This document shows positions 8,405 to 16,505 of a DNA stretch of 42,415 bases, piece after piece. Within the stretch, counting starts at the first letter, position 1; each line of letters opens with the position of its first letter. Under the pieces are notes generated by a model. That model made no database searches, had not been told where the DNA came from, and saw only the letters and a program-made list of their open reading frames with translations. The position numbers and the translations under genes are program-made. The stretch is from an uncultured Prevotellaceae bacterium (GTDB taxonomy: Bacteria > Bacteroidota > Bacteroidia > Bacteroidales > Bacteroidaceae), in contig CAMKEM010000024.1 of NCBI GenBank assembly GCA_946411565.1, positions 1-42,415 of the forward strand. Reading direction: 5' to 3'.

Positions 8405-9814
8405 TTAATATGCCGCCTTATCTGGTCGGACAATCGACAGAGCCGTCATGAAGATTATCTTTATATCAAGCCACATTGACCAGTTTTCAATATACCAGAT
8501 ATCTTTCTGAATACGTCCTTCCATCTGCCAAAGTTCCTCAGTCTCGCCACGGAAACCTGTTACCTGCGCATAACCTGTAATACCAGGCTTTGAGAAATGT
8601 CTTACCATGTATTTGTCAATGAGCGCAGAGTATTTCTCTGTATGGAAGACCATGTGAGGACGAGGTCCTACGATACTCATATCGCCTTTCAGCACATTCA
8701 GGAACTGAGGGAACTCGTCGAGGTTCGTCTTTCTCATGAACTCACCAAATGGGAACTTTCTAGGATCGTGCTTTGTAGCCTGTACCCTATCGGCATCGGC
8801 ATTCACATGCATAGAGCGGAACTTATAACACATGAACGAATCTCCGTTAAGTCCTGTTCTCTTCTGCTTGAAAAACACAGGTCCCTTGCTCTGTGTCTTG
8901 ATGATAACTGCAATAATCGGAAACAAAGGCAAGAGCATCAGCAAAACAAATACACTAAAGACTATATCAAAGATACGTTTCGCAACTCTGTTCCCCAAGA
9001 ACATAAGTGGCTCATGATGATTCGTGAAGATCACCGTATCACCAAATTTCTCAGGACGTAGCGACAACTGGAGATTACTGAAGATACGAGGAACATAATA
9101 GAATCTGATTACATTTTTGTCACAGAACTCCATTATGTGTCGCAACTCACCAGCCTCGCTATGAGACAGGCTGCAATAAAGCTCGTCCATTGCAATTTCG
9201 CCATTAGGATACTCTTCCATCATTTTCCTGAAATCATCCCTTGAGCCAATTCTCGGAAGAGAAGGAGGAGCATTATCAATAACGGAATCACTATAATATC
9301 CAAGAACGCGGTAGCCCGTAGCAGGATCTGACATCAAACCATTATACACGTTCAGATTCGCAGGATCATTACCAAGGAACACGATGGTACGTGAATTCCT
9401 ACCCTCTGAACGGAAATGATTGATAACCGCCCTCTCGAAAAATCTAAGCGTCATAATGGATATCCAAAGGACAAATCCATAGACAACACCAAAAGCGATG
9501 TAATTACCACTGGTCGTTATCATTCTGCACGTGAAGACGAAGATCACCATCGTCATCAAGACCAGAAGAGCATTTCGTCTCACTATCAACCCGACATTCA
9601 TCTTACGACGATGTATCACGGTTGGGAAGGCGAAAGTCGCAATGATAATAGACATAAGTAGGATGATCATCTCTGATTTTGTACCATTCAATGGGCTTGT
9701 CGTGGTATATTGTGGCAACAACTCGTCAAATACCGCCAAAAGCAAACACGACAGAATCCAATCTAGAATTACCGTCACCCACTTAATAATATCGTTTCCT
9801 CTTATATCTTGCAT
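8405..9814 (-). CDS. Exopolysaccharide polyprenyl glycosylphosphotransferase (WcaJ/WbaP type)
   Basis: This 469-residue membrane enzyme moves a sugar phosphate from a nucleotide sugar to undecaprenyl phosphate, starting a repeat unit. Four N-terminal membrane segments lie within residues 13-125, then a soluble Rossmann-like region (IVFLGNDPANL) and, from about residue 272, the catalytic bacterial sugar transferase domain: KRIFDIVFS, a re-entrant hydrophobic stretch, GPVFFKQKRTG, CYKFRSMH, KTNLDEFPQFLNVLKGDMS and VGPRPH. The end (TGFRGET, YIENWSMWLDIKI) is typical. Gene order after it is kinase then HAD, all on the minus strand; the 117-base gap to the kinase holds no obvious promoter. The rest of the glycosyltransferases must be elsewhere. 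Confidence 0.93.
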   Translation of the reverse strand: MQDIRGNDIIKWVTVILDWILSCLLLAVFDELLPQYTTTSPLNGTKSEMIILLMSIIIATFAFPTVIHRRKMNVGLIVRRNALLVLMTMVIFVFTCRMITTSGNYIAFGVVYGFVLWISIMTLRFFERAVINHFRSEGRNSRTIVFLGNDPANLNVYNGLMSDPATGYRVLGYYSDSVIDNAPPSLPRIGSRDDFRKMMEEYPNGEIAMDELYCSLSHSEAGELRHIMEFCDKNVIRFYYVPRIFSNLQLSLRPEKFGDTVIFTNHHEPLMFLGNRVAKRIFDIVFSVFVLLMLLPLFPIIAVIIKTQSKGPVFFKQKRTGLNGDSFMCYKFRSMHVNADADRVQATKHDPRKFPFGEFMRKTNLDEFPQFLNVLKGDMSIVGPRPHMVFHTEKYSALIDKYMVRHFSKPGITGYAQVTGFRGETEELWQMEGRIQKDIWYIENWSMWLDIKIIFMTALSIVRPDKAAY

Positions 9815-9836
9815 CGTTTTTCAATTTTTGTGAGTG

Positions 9837-9844
9837 CAAAATTA
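9837..9844 (-). promoter_or_regulatory. Probable -7 element for the exopolysaccharide genes
   Basis: The minus strand reads TAATTTTG, 22 bases before the start codon. No clear TTTG is present at the usual upstream distance. It is divergent from the promoter at 9906-9937. Confidence 0.5.
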
Positions 9845-9905
9845 ATATTTTATTTCGTGAAATTCACACATTTTTCGAAAAAAGTTTCACAAATATGCGA
9901 TATTT

Positions 9906-9937
9906 ATTGCTTTTTTTAAAATTTTGTACTACCTTTG
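9906..9937 (+). promoter_or_regulatory. Bacteroidetes promoter for the 9969 gene
   Basis: ATTG (9906-9909), 20 bases, TACCTTTG (9930-9937). It lies downstream of a possible earlier start (9924) and so favours the ATG at 9969. Confidence 0.72.
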
Positions 9938-9968
9938 CGGTCAATTATCACAAAATCGCACAAAAAAT

Positions 9969-10589
9969 ATGAGTATTATTTCTAAAATATTCGGAAAAAA
10001 GGAAGAAGAAAACAAGGTTGGAGGTATGCAGGATTACATGGCTCTTATCCGTGTATATTTTCAGGCTGCAATTGCAGCACAGGTAGGTATCACAAACATC
10101 ACAATGCTACCTGACCTGAGAATCTTCAAAAGTACATTCCATGTTCCAACGGAACATAACAAGCTGGGCGTTGGTGAAAAGGCTCGCTGTCGCAAGATGC
10201 TGAAAGACCTATATGGTCATGATGATGCATTCTTCAAGGAAATTGACAAAAGCGTAAGCAAAAACTGCCACAAACTTCAGGACGTACAGCCATATCTCCT
10301 TCAGTTTCAGGGATTCACGCAGGACACCATGATGCTTATGGGCAACCTCATGAAATTCAAGTTGCGTATTCCGTCTTTCTTCAAAAGCGTAATCCGTACA
10401 GCAACAGAGAAAACTGTCAATCAGGTATTTACAAGCAACAATTTCTCAGATCCAGGCACATTGAAGACTGTGGTTAATGTTCGTAAATACAACCAGCGTC
10501 TCGGTTTCAGCCAACAATGGGTAAACGATTTCGTATATCAGGTAGTAATGCTTGCAAAAAAAGAGAAGCAACCAGCTGAAGAACAATAA
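9969..10589 (+). CDS. Conserved Bacteroidales protein of unknown function
   Basis: A 206-residue soluble protein starting MSIISKIFGKKEEE. I do not recognise a domain. It has no signal peptide or membrane segment, is lysine-rich at both ends, and is mostly predicted helical with a few hydrophobic patches (LMGNLMKFKLRIPSFF). The ATG at 9969 was chosen because an upstream frame extension starts before the promoter -7 element at 9930. It stands directly upstream of the ZapB-like, ZapA and ribonuclease Y genes on the same strand, but those have their own promoter, so a role in division or RNA turnover is only a neighbourhood guess. Confidence 0.8.
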   Translation: MSIISKIFGKKEEENKVGGMQDYMALIRVYFQAAIAAQVGITNITMLPDLRIFKSTFHVPTEHNKLGVGEKARCRKMLKDLYGHDDAFFKEIDKSVSKNCHKLQDVQPYLLQFQGFTQDTMMLMGNLMKFKLRIPSFFKSVIRTATEKTVNQVFTSNNFSDPGTLKTVVNVRKYNQRLGFSQQWVNDFVYQVVMLAKKEKQPAEEQ

Positions 10590-10626
10590 CAAAATAGCAA
10601 GAATTTCAATAAAAGTTAGGAAAAAA

Positions 10627-10658
10627 TTTGGTTTTACCAATTGTTTTCACTAACTTTG
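10627..10658 (+). promoter_or_regulatory. Consensus promoter for the coiled-coil/zapA operon
   Basis: TTTG (10627-10630), exactly 20 bases, TAACTTTG (10651-10658): a perfect match to the Bacteroidetes sigma-ABfr consensus, 21 bases before the start codon at 10680. Confidence 0.88.
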
Positions 10659-10679
10659 TCACCGAAATAGTACTATCTG

Positions 10680-10976
10680 ATGGCCTCAAATGATGCATAC
10701 ATGAACGTATTCACCACGAGAGTTCGCCAACTGATACTAAAGTATCAGGAAATTAAGAAGGAAAACGGCGAATTGTATAATATGGTGGATGAGCGCGACA
10801 AAAAAATTGCCGAGCTCGAACGTTCCGTATCAGAAAAAGACCGTGAATATCAGGCTCTCAAGACTGCAAAGATGATAGAAATCACCGATGGAGACATTGA
10901 GAGTGCCAAGAATCGCGTTGCCAAGCTTATCAGAGACGTAAATCAATGTATTACCCTGCTAAGTGACAAAGAATAA
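10680..10976 (+). CDS. Small coiled-coil protein, ZapB-like
   Basis: A 98-residue protein that is nearly all coiled coil: heptad-like runs VRQLILKYQEIKKENGELYNM and DKKIAELERSVSEKDREYQALKTAK. ZapB is a coiled-coil partner of ZapA that stabilises the FtsZ ring, and this gene ends two bases before the zapA start, so the pairing is persuasive. Sequence similarity to proteobacterial ZapB cannot be judged by eye because such coiled coils diverge strongly. Start chosen at the only ATG close behind the consensus promoter. Confidence 0.75.
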   Translation: MASNDAYMNVFTTRVRQLILKYQEIKKENGELYNMVDERDKKIAELERSVSEKDREYQALKTAKMIEITDGDIESAKNRVAKLIRDVNQCITLLSDKE

Positions 10977-10978
10977 AA

Positions 10979-11275
10979 ATGGCAGAAGTAAAAAAAGAGA
11001 AACAACATATCAATATCCACATATACGACCTCGACATCTCTATCAAGGTTGATGCCGACCAAGAGCCATTCTATCGTGAGGCTGCATCGCTTATCAACGA
11101 TAGAGTGAACGCGTATTTCAGCGTCTGGAAGGGTCTTAAAGCGGATAAGGAGATACTATACTACGCAATGATCGACATTGCAATTCGATTTGTGACAGAA
11201 TCGAAGAGAAATGACGTTGCTCCATACGATGATATTCTCAAGAAACTTACTTCTGAAATAGAGGCAGTCCTTTGA
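10979..11275 (+). CDS. zapA: Cell division protein ZapA
   Basis: A 98-residue cytosolic protein. The N-terminal half has the ZapA fold pattern: HINIHIYDLDISIKVDADQE (the strand pair, often written as I-x-I-x-G-x-x-Y) then the helix FYREAASLINDRVNAYFSVW; the C-terminal half is a dimerising helix with YYAMIDIAIRFVTESKRND. ZapA bundles FtsZ filaments at mid-cell. It follows the coiled-coil gene with a 2-base gap and precedes the ribonuclease Y gene by 77 bases; that gap contains no promoter consensus, so all three may be one transcript. Confidence 0.88.
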   Translation: MAEVKKEKQHINIHIYDLDISIKVDADQEPFYREAASLINDRVNAYFSVWKGLKADKEILYYAMIDIAIRFVTESKRNDVAPYDDILKKLTSEIEAVL

Positions 11276-11352
11276 CCTTAGTCTTTTGGCTTTTGCCCCT
11301 ATCTATGCCATTTACTTTTGAGAATATTATTAATCAACTTAAATAATTTTAT

Positions 11353-12885
11353 ATGGTATATGTAATAATAGCCGTAGCTGCACTTATAATCGGTGCACTT
11401 ATTGGCTACTTGATCTTCCGATATATTATCACAGGTAAATATAAGGAGATGATAGATGCCGCCGAGAAGGAGGCAAATGTATTGAAAGAAAAGAAACTCC
11501 TGGAGGTAAAGGAGAAGTTCATTAACAAGAAGAGCGAACTGGAAAAGGAAGTTCAGCAGCGCAATCAGAAGATTCAGCAGAGCGAGAACCGTCTAAAGCA
11601 GCGTGAGATAAGCCTTAACCAGCGTCAGGAGGAACTTGGTCGCCGTCGTCAGGAAATCGACCAGTACCAGCAGCGCGTTGATAACGAGAAGCGTCTCCTC
11701 GCAATGAAGGAGGAGGAACTTGAAAAGATGCAGCTCAAGGAGCGTGAAAAGCTCGAGGAACTTTCTGGACTCTCTGCTGACGAGGCTCGTAACCGCCTTG
11801 TTGAAAGCCTTAAGGACGAAGCTCGTACTAATGCTGCAGCCTATATAAACGAGATTATGGACGAGGCTAAGCTCAACGCCAACCAACAGGCTAAGAAGAT
11901 TGTTATCCAGACAATCCAGCGTGTAGCAACAGAAACCGCTGTAGAGAATTCTGTCAGCGTATTCCATATCGAAAACGACGAGGTAAAAGGCCGCATCATC
12001 GGTCGTGAAGGTCGTAATATCCGTGCTCTCGAAGCTGCCTGTGGCGTAGAAATCGTAGTTGATGATACCCCAGAGGCTATCGTAATCTCAGGTTTCGACC
12101 CTATCCGTCGTGAGGTTTGTCGCCTTGCCCTCCACCAGCTTGTTGCAGACGGACGTATCCACCCTGCACGTATCGAGGAGGTTGTCGCAAAGGTAAAGAA
12201 ACAGCTTGACAACGAGATTATTGAGACTGGTAAGCGCACAACTATCGACCTCGGTATTCACGGTCTCCACCCAGAGCTCGTACGTATCGTAGGTAAGATG
12301 AAATATCGTTCTTCTTACGGTCAGAACCTTCTTCAGCACGCTCGCGAAACAGCCAACCTCTGTGCTGTAATGGCATCTGAGCTTGGTCTCAACCCAAAGA
12401 AGGCAAAGCGTGCAGGTCTGCTTCACGATATTGGTAAGGTGCCTGATGAGGAGTGTGAGATTCCACACGCACTCTATGGTGCTAAGCTTGCAGAGAAATA
12501 TAAGGAGAAGCCAGATATCTGTAATGCTATCGGTGCTCACCACGATGAAATGGAGATGAACACTATGCTTGCTCCAATCGTACAGGTTTGCGATGCAATC
12601 TCTGGTGCTCGTCCAGGTGCTCGTCGTGAAATCGTAGAGGCTTACATCAAGCGTCTCAACGACCTTGAGGCTATCGCTATGAGCTACCCAGGCGTTACAA
12701 AGACATACGCAATTCAGGCAGGTCGTGAACTTCGCGTAATCGTTGGTGCTGATAAGATGACCGATGCTGAGACAGAGGCACTTAGCGGCGATATCGCAAC
12801 AAAGATCCAGACAGAAATGACATACCCAGGTCAGGTAAAGATTACTGTCATCCGCGAAACTCGTTCTGTTGCATACGCAAAGTAA
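11353..12885 (+). CDS. rny: Ribonuclease Y
   Basis: A membrane-anchored endoribonuclease that begins mRNA decay. The 510-residue protein has an N-terminal membrane helix (residues 1-24, [21 protein letters not shown]), a long charged coiled coil to about residue 160, a KH RNA-binding domain with [15 protein letters not shown] near 213-227, and an HD phosphohydrolase domain whose metal-binding HD is in LLHDIGK near 356-362, with a downstream HHDE at about 395. Length is normal. Codon use is more strongly biased (many CGT, CTC, AAG) than in neighbours, as expected of an abundant protein. A 21-bp perfect hairpin ends the unit at 12956-13033. Confidence 0.96.
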   Translation: MVYVIIAVAALIIGALIGYLIFRYIITGKYKEMIDAAEKEANVLKEKKLLEVKEKFINKKSELEKEVQQRNQKIQQSENRLKQREISLNQRQEELGRRRQEIDQYQQRVDNEKRLLAMKEEELEKMQLKEREKLEELSGLSADEARNRLVESLKDEARTNAAAYINEIMDEAKLNANQQAKKIVIQTIQRVATETAVENSVSVFHIENDEVKGRIIGREGRNIRALEAACGVEIVVDDTPEAIVISGFDPIRREVCRLALHQLVADGRIHPARIEEVVAKVKKQLDNEIIETGKRTTIDLGIHGLHPELVRIVGKMKYRSSYGQNLLQHARETANLCAVMASELGLNPKKAKRAGLLHDIGKVPDEECEIPHALYGAKLAEKYKEKPDICNAIGAHHDEMEMNTMLAPIVQVCDAISGARPGARREIVEAYIKRLNDLEAIAMSYPGVTKTYAIQAGRELRVIVGADKMTDAETEALSGDIATKIQTEMTYPGQVKITVIRETRSVAYAK

Positions 12886-12955
12886 TCAGCAAAAGCAAGA
12901 AAACTCAAAGGACAAAAGCTTTTATGCTCTTAGTCCTTAGTCTTAAATCCTATAC

Positions 12956-13033
12956 AAAAAGGAACCAAACTCGGTGCAAGTCCCTTTCAAATCCCATTCA
13001 GGATAGAACCACCACCGAGTTTGGTTCCTTTTT
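12956..13033. terminator. Long bidirectional hairpin between convergent genes
   Basis: Bases 12956-12976 (AAAAAGGAACCAAACTCGGTG less its last base is 20 long) pair perfectly with 13013-13033, giving a 21-bp stem with A and T tracts at the outer ends and a 36-base loop. It lies between rny (plus) and the kinase gene (minus) and can end transcription both ways, but the loop is much longer than in ordinary terminators. Confidence 0.8.
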
Positions 13034-13078
13034 ACATATACCCTAATGCCTTTTTACTACGGCCTTTCTGCTAAGCCA

Positions 13079-13924
13079 TTAATCTCCAAGCGGACTTCTA
13101 AGTATCTTGCCGATAGTATAGCCTTCAAGTTCTGCGGCTTTCTGAAGCTGAGCCTTATAGTAATATGCCACGCTACCCACAAAACTAACGCTAAGATCCT
13201 TACGATTATAATGCCTTACATTCTTTCTGAAGAAATCGCAGAAACAACCTATAACCATATTCTCAATCCATTGTTCCTCAGCAAGATGTGCACCAATGAA
13301 CTTTGACAAAGAAGCAAGGAAACGGTTAGGCAAAGCCTCTCTATACACCTTCTGAATGATATCAGCCTGTGTCAAGCCTGTCTCTTTTTCAAATACATTG
13401 ATGAAACCTGCATGTCCACCCTTATAAAGTTCGTTTATGAACGTCTTGCCAAGAACAGCACCACTACCCTCATCTCCAAGAATATAGCCCATAGGCGATA
13501 CATTACCAACTATCTTCTCGCCATCATACAAGCACGAATTAGCACCAGTACCGAGAATGCAGGCTATGCCCTCCTTATTTCCAAGCAAAGCCTTCGCAGC
13601 ACCAAGCATATCACTTCCCACTACGATATTCCTTACAGAAGGAAATACCTCTGAAAGCAACGCCTTCATAACAGGAATCTTTGCAACCGTACAGCCAGCA
13701 CCATAGAATTCTATTTCATCAATAGAAGAGCATACAGAGCCAATTTTGGGCAGCAGTTCATTACGCAGGACACCGAGTACGGTGTCCTCTGACATGTGGA
13801 AAGGGTTAATGCCTTGAGTGGAGAAAAGGACAAGGCCTCTCCCCTCCCTTTTAGGGAGGCAACCGCTAACGCCCTCAAGTTTCCAATCAGTCTTCGTACT
13901 TCCGCTATCAGCAATCAGTTTCAT
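13079..13924 (-). CDS. BadF/BadG/BcrA/BcrD-family ATPase, N-acetylglucosamine-kinase-like
   Basis: A 281-residue cytosolic kinase of the actin-like ASKHA fold that likely phosphorylates an amino sugar. The start at 13924 gives MKLIADSGSTKTDW, the canonical phosphate-1 motif; longer frames upstream run across a promoter. Other motifs: IACILGTGANSCLYDG (phosphate-2), SPMGYILGDEGSGAVLG, and FVGSVAYYY (adenosine). Between DW and TQGINPFH there are about 21 residues (VSGCLPKREGRGLV and flanks) where relatives have roughly a dozen; the DNA here is a C/G-rich palindrome related to elements elsewhere in the window, so an in-frame repeat insertion is inferred. It is the only minus-strand gene between rny and the MscS gene. 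Confidence 0.88.
   Translation of the reverse strand: MKLIADSGSTKTDWKLEGVSGCLPKREGRGLVLFSTQGINPFHMSEDTVLGVLRNELLPKIGSVCSSIDEIEFYGAGCTVAKIPVMKALLSEVFPSVRNIVVGSDMLGAAKALLGNKEGIACILGTGANSCLYDGEKIVGNVSPMGYILGDEGSGAVLGKTFINELYKGGHAGFINVFEKETGLTQADIIQKVYREALPNRFLASLSKFIGAHLAEEQWIENMVIGCFCDFFRKNVRHYNRKDLSVSFVGSVAYYYKAQLQKAAELEGYTIGKILRSPLGD
13811..13879. repeat. G/C-rich palindromic element inside a kinase gene (element A)
   Basis: CCTCCC (13843-13848) pairs with GGGAGG (13854-13859) over a TTTTA loop; an outer pair CTTGAG (13813-13818) and CTCAAG (13874-13879) brackets it. Read on the minus strand its core GCGGTTGCCTCCCTA and the following GGAGAGGCC are shared with the element at 16686-16727. It lies wholly in the coding frame. 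Confidence 0.8.
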
Positions 13925-13980
13925 TACTTTATTTATGTTAAAAACAGAACACTTATATTTAATTTTACGTTTTTGGATGG

Positions 13981-13988
13981 CAAAGATA
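13981..13988 (-). promoter_or_regulatory. -7 element for the kinase gene
   Basis: The minus strand reads TATCTTTG, 56 bases before the ATG at 13924. The -33 element is not clear. It supports the shorter start. Confidence 0.6.
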
Positions 13989-14031
13989 CGATTTTTCAGG
14001 GAAAAACATCGGTTTTGCGCAATATTTTTAG

Positions 14032-14039
14032 TAATTTTG
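14032..14039 (+). promoter_or_regulatory. -7 element for the MscS-family gene
   Basis: TAATTTTG, 28 bases before the start at 14068. The nearest TTTG (14014-14017) is only 14 bases away, so the -33 is weak. Confidence 0.5.
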
Positions 14040-14067
14040 CGGACAAAATACAATTTCAACTAACAAA

Positions 14068-16419
14068 ATGATGAAAAGAATTCTATTTCTTGCAGTTCTT
14101 TTAGCAGGATTCGCACTTCCTTCAAATGCCGTTCTCAAAGAGGACAGCCTTGAAAGCACCCTACGCATACTTCGTCAGGAGCTCATCAAATACCATGATG
14201 AGTACTCTGCCCGTCAGGCACATACGAAGAACTCCCGACAGCGCGTGATCTCAACCATCATACAGGAAACCGATCGTGCTAACCAGAATGCACTCATGCT
14301 CTATTCGCAGAAGGACGGATTTGTATTCGACCTCACCTACGCTTGTCATGAGGCTACGGAACAGTACAAGGAATTCGAGAAGAAAATCAAGCCATTCAAA
14401 GCATACGTAAGCAAGGGCGACGTGGCAGTAGCACGCTACGATAGTCTGATAAACAGCCTCCGTACCATGCGAACTAATCGCTTGACAGAACGAGGAAAGA
14501 TTGACCGCAGCGTCTGTCTTGCTATGGCTGTCAACACCCGACGTATGCTCGTGGAGAACCAGCAGCAGCTCACCGAGAACATCTATATGTACAACCGCAC
14601 GGAAGAGAAGCTGCGCAACCTCAACGACTATGCCAACAAGCGATACAAGGAGATTCAGAACAGCATCTTCAAGAATGGCGGTGACTCATACATCACCATC
14701 CTTTCACGCTTTGGCGACTATCTCGTACAAACAAAGGAAAGCATCGACGACAAGTATTTCTATCAGGTGAAGGGCGGCACACAATGGGATCCTCGTCTCA
14801 TTGGAGAGCTGTTCATCGGAATACTCATATACGGCATCATCGCCATCATCCTCAATCAGCTCATCGTCCGTTGGTTGGCAACAAGACTGATAAGGAGAGG
14901 TAAGTTTGGAAGAATAGGCGACTGGTTCCTTGCCAAGCGCACATGCATAATTCTGGCATCAACAGCAGTTACCTTCGCCATAAGCCTCGGAATACTGCGC
15001 CTCAGTTCCAACCAGAACTTCACCATCATGGCAGCCGACCTCCTCGTTGAGTTCGCATGGTTGCTGAGCGTAGTGCTCATCTCCATCCTACTCCGAGTAA
15101 AGGCAGAGCAGACCATAAGCACATTCCGTGTCTATGCCCCATTGCTCTTCAACGGTTTCATAGTCATCAGTTTCCGAATAATCCTGATTCCTAACCACCT
15201 TGTAAACCTCATCTTCCCTCCAATCCTGCTTGCGTGCTGTCTGTGGCAATGGAGCGTAATACGCCGTCACAACAAAAACATAGAGCGAAGCGACGTGATA
15301 TATGCCTATATCTCACAAATGGTATTCGTCGTTTCCCTGATATGCTCAATGGTAGGCTACACCCTGCTCTCCGTACAGATTCTTATCTGGTGGATCATGC
15401 AGCTCACATGTATCCTCACCATCACCTGCGTACGCGACTGGTTCAAGGAAATGAGCAAGCTGAAGAAGATAGAGGAGCGTCCTGTCACCCAGAACTGGTA
15501 CTACCACCTTTTCTATTGGGTAATCCTCCCTACATGCAGCGTATGCTCTGTACTCATCAGCTTCTACTGGGCAGCAGATGTATTCAACCTCACCGCCCAG
15601 ACAATGGAGATGTTCCGTCATAAGTACATCGACCTAGAAAACTTCCAGGCAAGCATCTCCACCGTCTGCATGGTCATCATCATGTGGTTTGTATTCAACT
15701 ACATCAACCAGACTCTCAAGCAGCTCGTTGCATTGTATCTCTACAAGTCTGATGCCTCAAGCGCAGAGTCACGCATTGTCATGATCAAGAACGTGCTTCA
15801 GGTGTTGGTATGGGGTGTATGGTTCATTGCCAGCCTTGCACTCTTCCATGTCGGAAGCCAGTGGCTCGTCATCATCACAGGCGGTCTGTCAACAGGTATC
15901 GGTTTCGCATCAAAGGAAATCCTTGAGAACATCTACTATGGTATCGCACTTATGACTGGTCGTGTGAAGATTGGCGACCTCATCGTCTGCGACGGCATAC
16001 GCGGTAAGGTGACAAGTATATCATACACCAGTACTATGGTAACAGCGGTTGATGGCTCTGTGATAGCATTCACCAACTCACAGCTCTTCACAAAGAACTA
16101 TCAGAACATGACGCGTAATCATGGTTACGAGCGTCATGTGCTTGACGTGGGCGTTGCATACGGCACCAACATCGGTGAGTGCAAGAAGGTGCTTACCGAA
16201 GCCCTCACGCAACTCGAGTGCATCAACCAGAGCAAGGGTATCAGCATCGTGCTCAAGGAACTTGGCGACTCTGCCCTCGTTCTCAAGGTCATCGTCTGGG
16301 TTAGCGTATATACAGGCTTTGGCGACGATGGCAAGATTCTTGAATGCATCTACAACACGCTCAACAAGAACAACATCGAGATACCATTCCCACAGAGGGA
16401 TGTGCATGTGAAGTCATAA
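14068..16419 (+). CDS. Large MscS-family mechanosensitive channel
   Basis: A 783-residue membrane protein likely to release solutes on hypo-osmotic shock. It has a signal peptide (MKRILFLAVLLAGFALPSNA), a periplasmic helical region to about residue 225, about eight membrane segments between 245 and 600, and the conserved MscS pore and beta domain: ITGGLSTGIGFASKEILENI near 605-625, then GRVKIGDLIVCDGIRGKV and NSQLFTKNYQN. The C-terminal alpha/beta cage domain ends in IPFPQRDVHVKS, a typical MscS ending. It is longer than the minimal channel and resembles the MscK/YbdG-type extended forms. ATG codons at 14068 and 14071 are both possible. The next gene begins 86 bases later, with two hairpins between. 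Confidence 0.93.
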   Translation: MMKRILFLAVLLAGFALPSNAVLKEDSLESTLRILRQELIKYHDEYSARQAHTKNSRQRVISTIIQETDRANQNALMLYSQKDGFVFDLTYACHEATEQYKEFEKKIKPFKAYVSKGDVAVARYDSLINSLRTMRTNRLTERGKIDRSVCLAMAVNTRRMLVENQQQLTENIYMYNRTEEKLRNLNDYANKRYKEIQNSIFKNGGDSYITILSRFGDYLVQTKESIDDKYFYQVKGGTQWDPRLIGELFIGILIYGIIAIILNQLIVRWLATRLIRRGKFGRIGDWFLAKRTCIILASTAVTFAISLGILRLSSNQNFTIMAADLLVEFAWLLSVVLISILLRVKAEQTISTFRVYAPLLFNGFIVISFRIILIPNHLVNLIFPPILLACCLWQWSVIRRHNKNIERSDVIYAYISQMVFVVSLICSMVGYTLLSVQILIWWIMQLTCILTITCVRDWFKEMSKLKKIEERPVTQNWYYHLFYWVILPTCSVCSVLISFYWAADVFNLTAQTMEMFRHKYIDLENFQASISTVCMVIIMWFVFNYINQTLKQLVALYLYKSDASSAESRIVMIKNVLQVLVWGVWFIASLALFHVGSQWLVIITGGLSTGIGFASKEILENIYYGIALMTGRVKIGDLIVCDGIRGKVTSISYTSTMVTAVDGSVIAFTNSQLFTKNYQNMTRNHGYERHVLDVGVAYGTNIGECKKVLTEALTQLECINQSKGISIVLKELGDSALVLKVIVWVSVYTGFGDDGKILECIYNTLNKNNIEIPFPQRDVHVKS

Positions 16420-16434
16420 AGACCCACCCCCATA

Positions 16435-16477
16435 CCCCTCCCATAAAGGGAGGGGAGTCCGATGTTGATAACATCGG
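16435..16477. repeat. Two adjacent G/C hairpins (element E)
   Basis: CCCCTCCC (16435-16442) pairs with GGGAGGGG (16448-16455) over ATAAA; immediately after, CCGATGTT (16459-16466) pairs with AACATCGG (16470-16477) over GAT. They fill the gap between the MscS stop and the phospholipase D start. Related in sequence to elements A, D, F, G and H. Confidence 0.8.
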
Positions 16478-16505
16478 AGTATGTGTCAGCCCGAGCGCGA
16501 TAAAA

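Noticed and set aside
8597..9061. A 154-codon plus-strand frame opposite the glycosylphosphotransferase gene.
   Set aside because: The minus-strand gene has all sugar-transferase motifs; the opposite frame has none and no promoter.
9924..9968. An earlier start for the conserved unknown gene.
   Set aside because: The codon at 9924 lies upstream of the -7 element at 9930-9937, so it would not be in the transcript.
11276..11352. The zapA-rny gap considered as a site for 6S RNA, because 6S genes can lie beside zapA in other phyla.
   Set aside because: Only 77 bases, with no promoter or large bulged hairpin.
15234..15623. A 129-codon frame within the MscS-family gene.
   Set aside because: It is out of frame with a well-supported channel protein and shows no domain.
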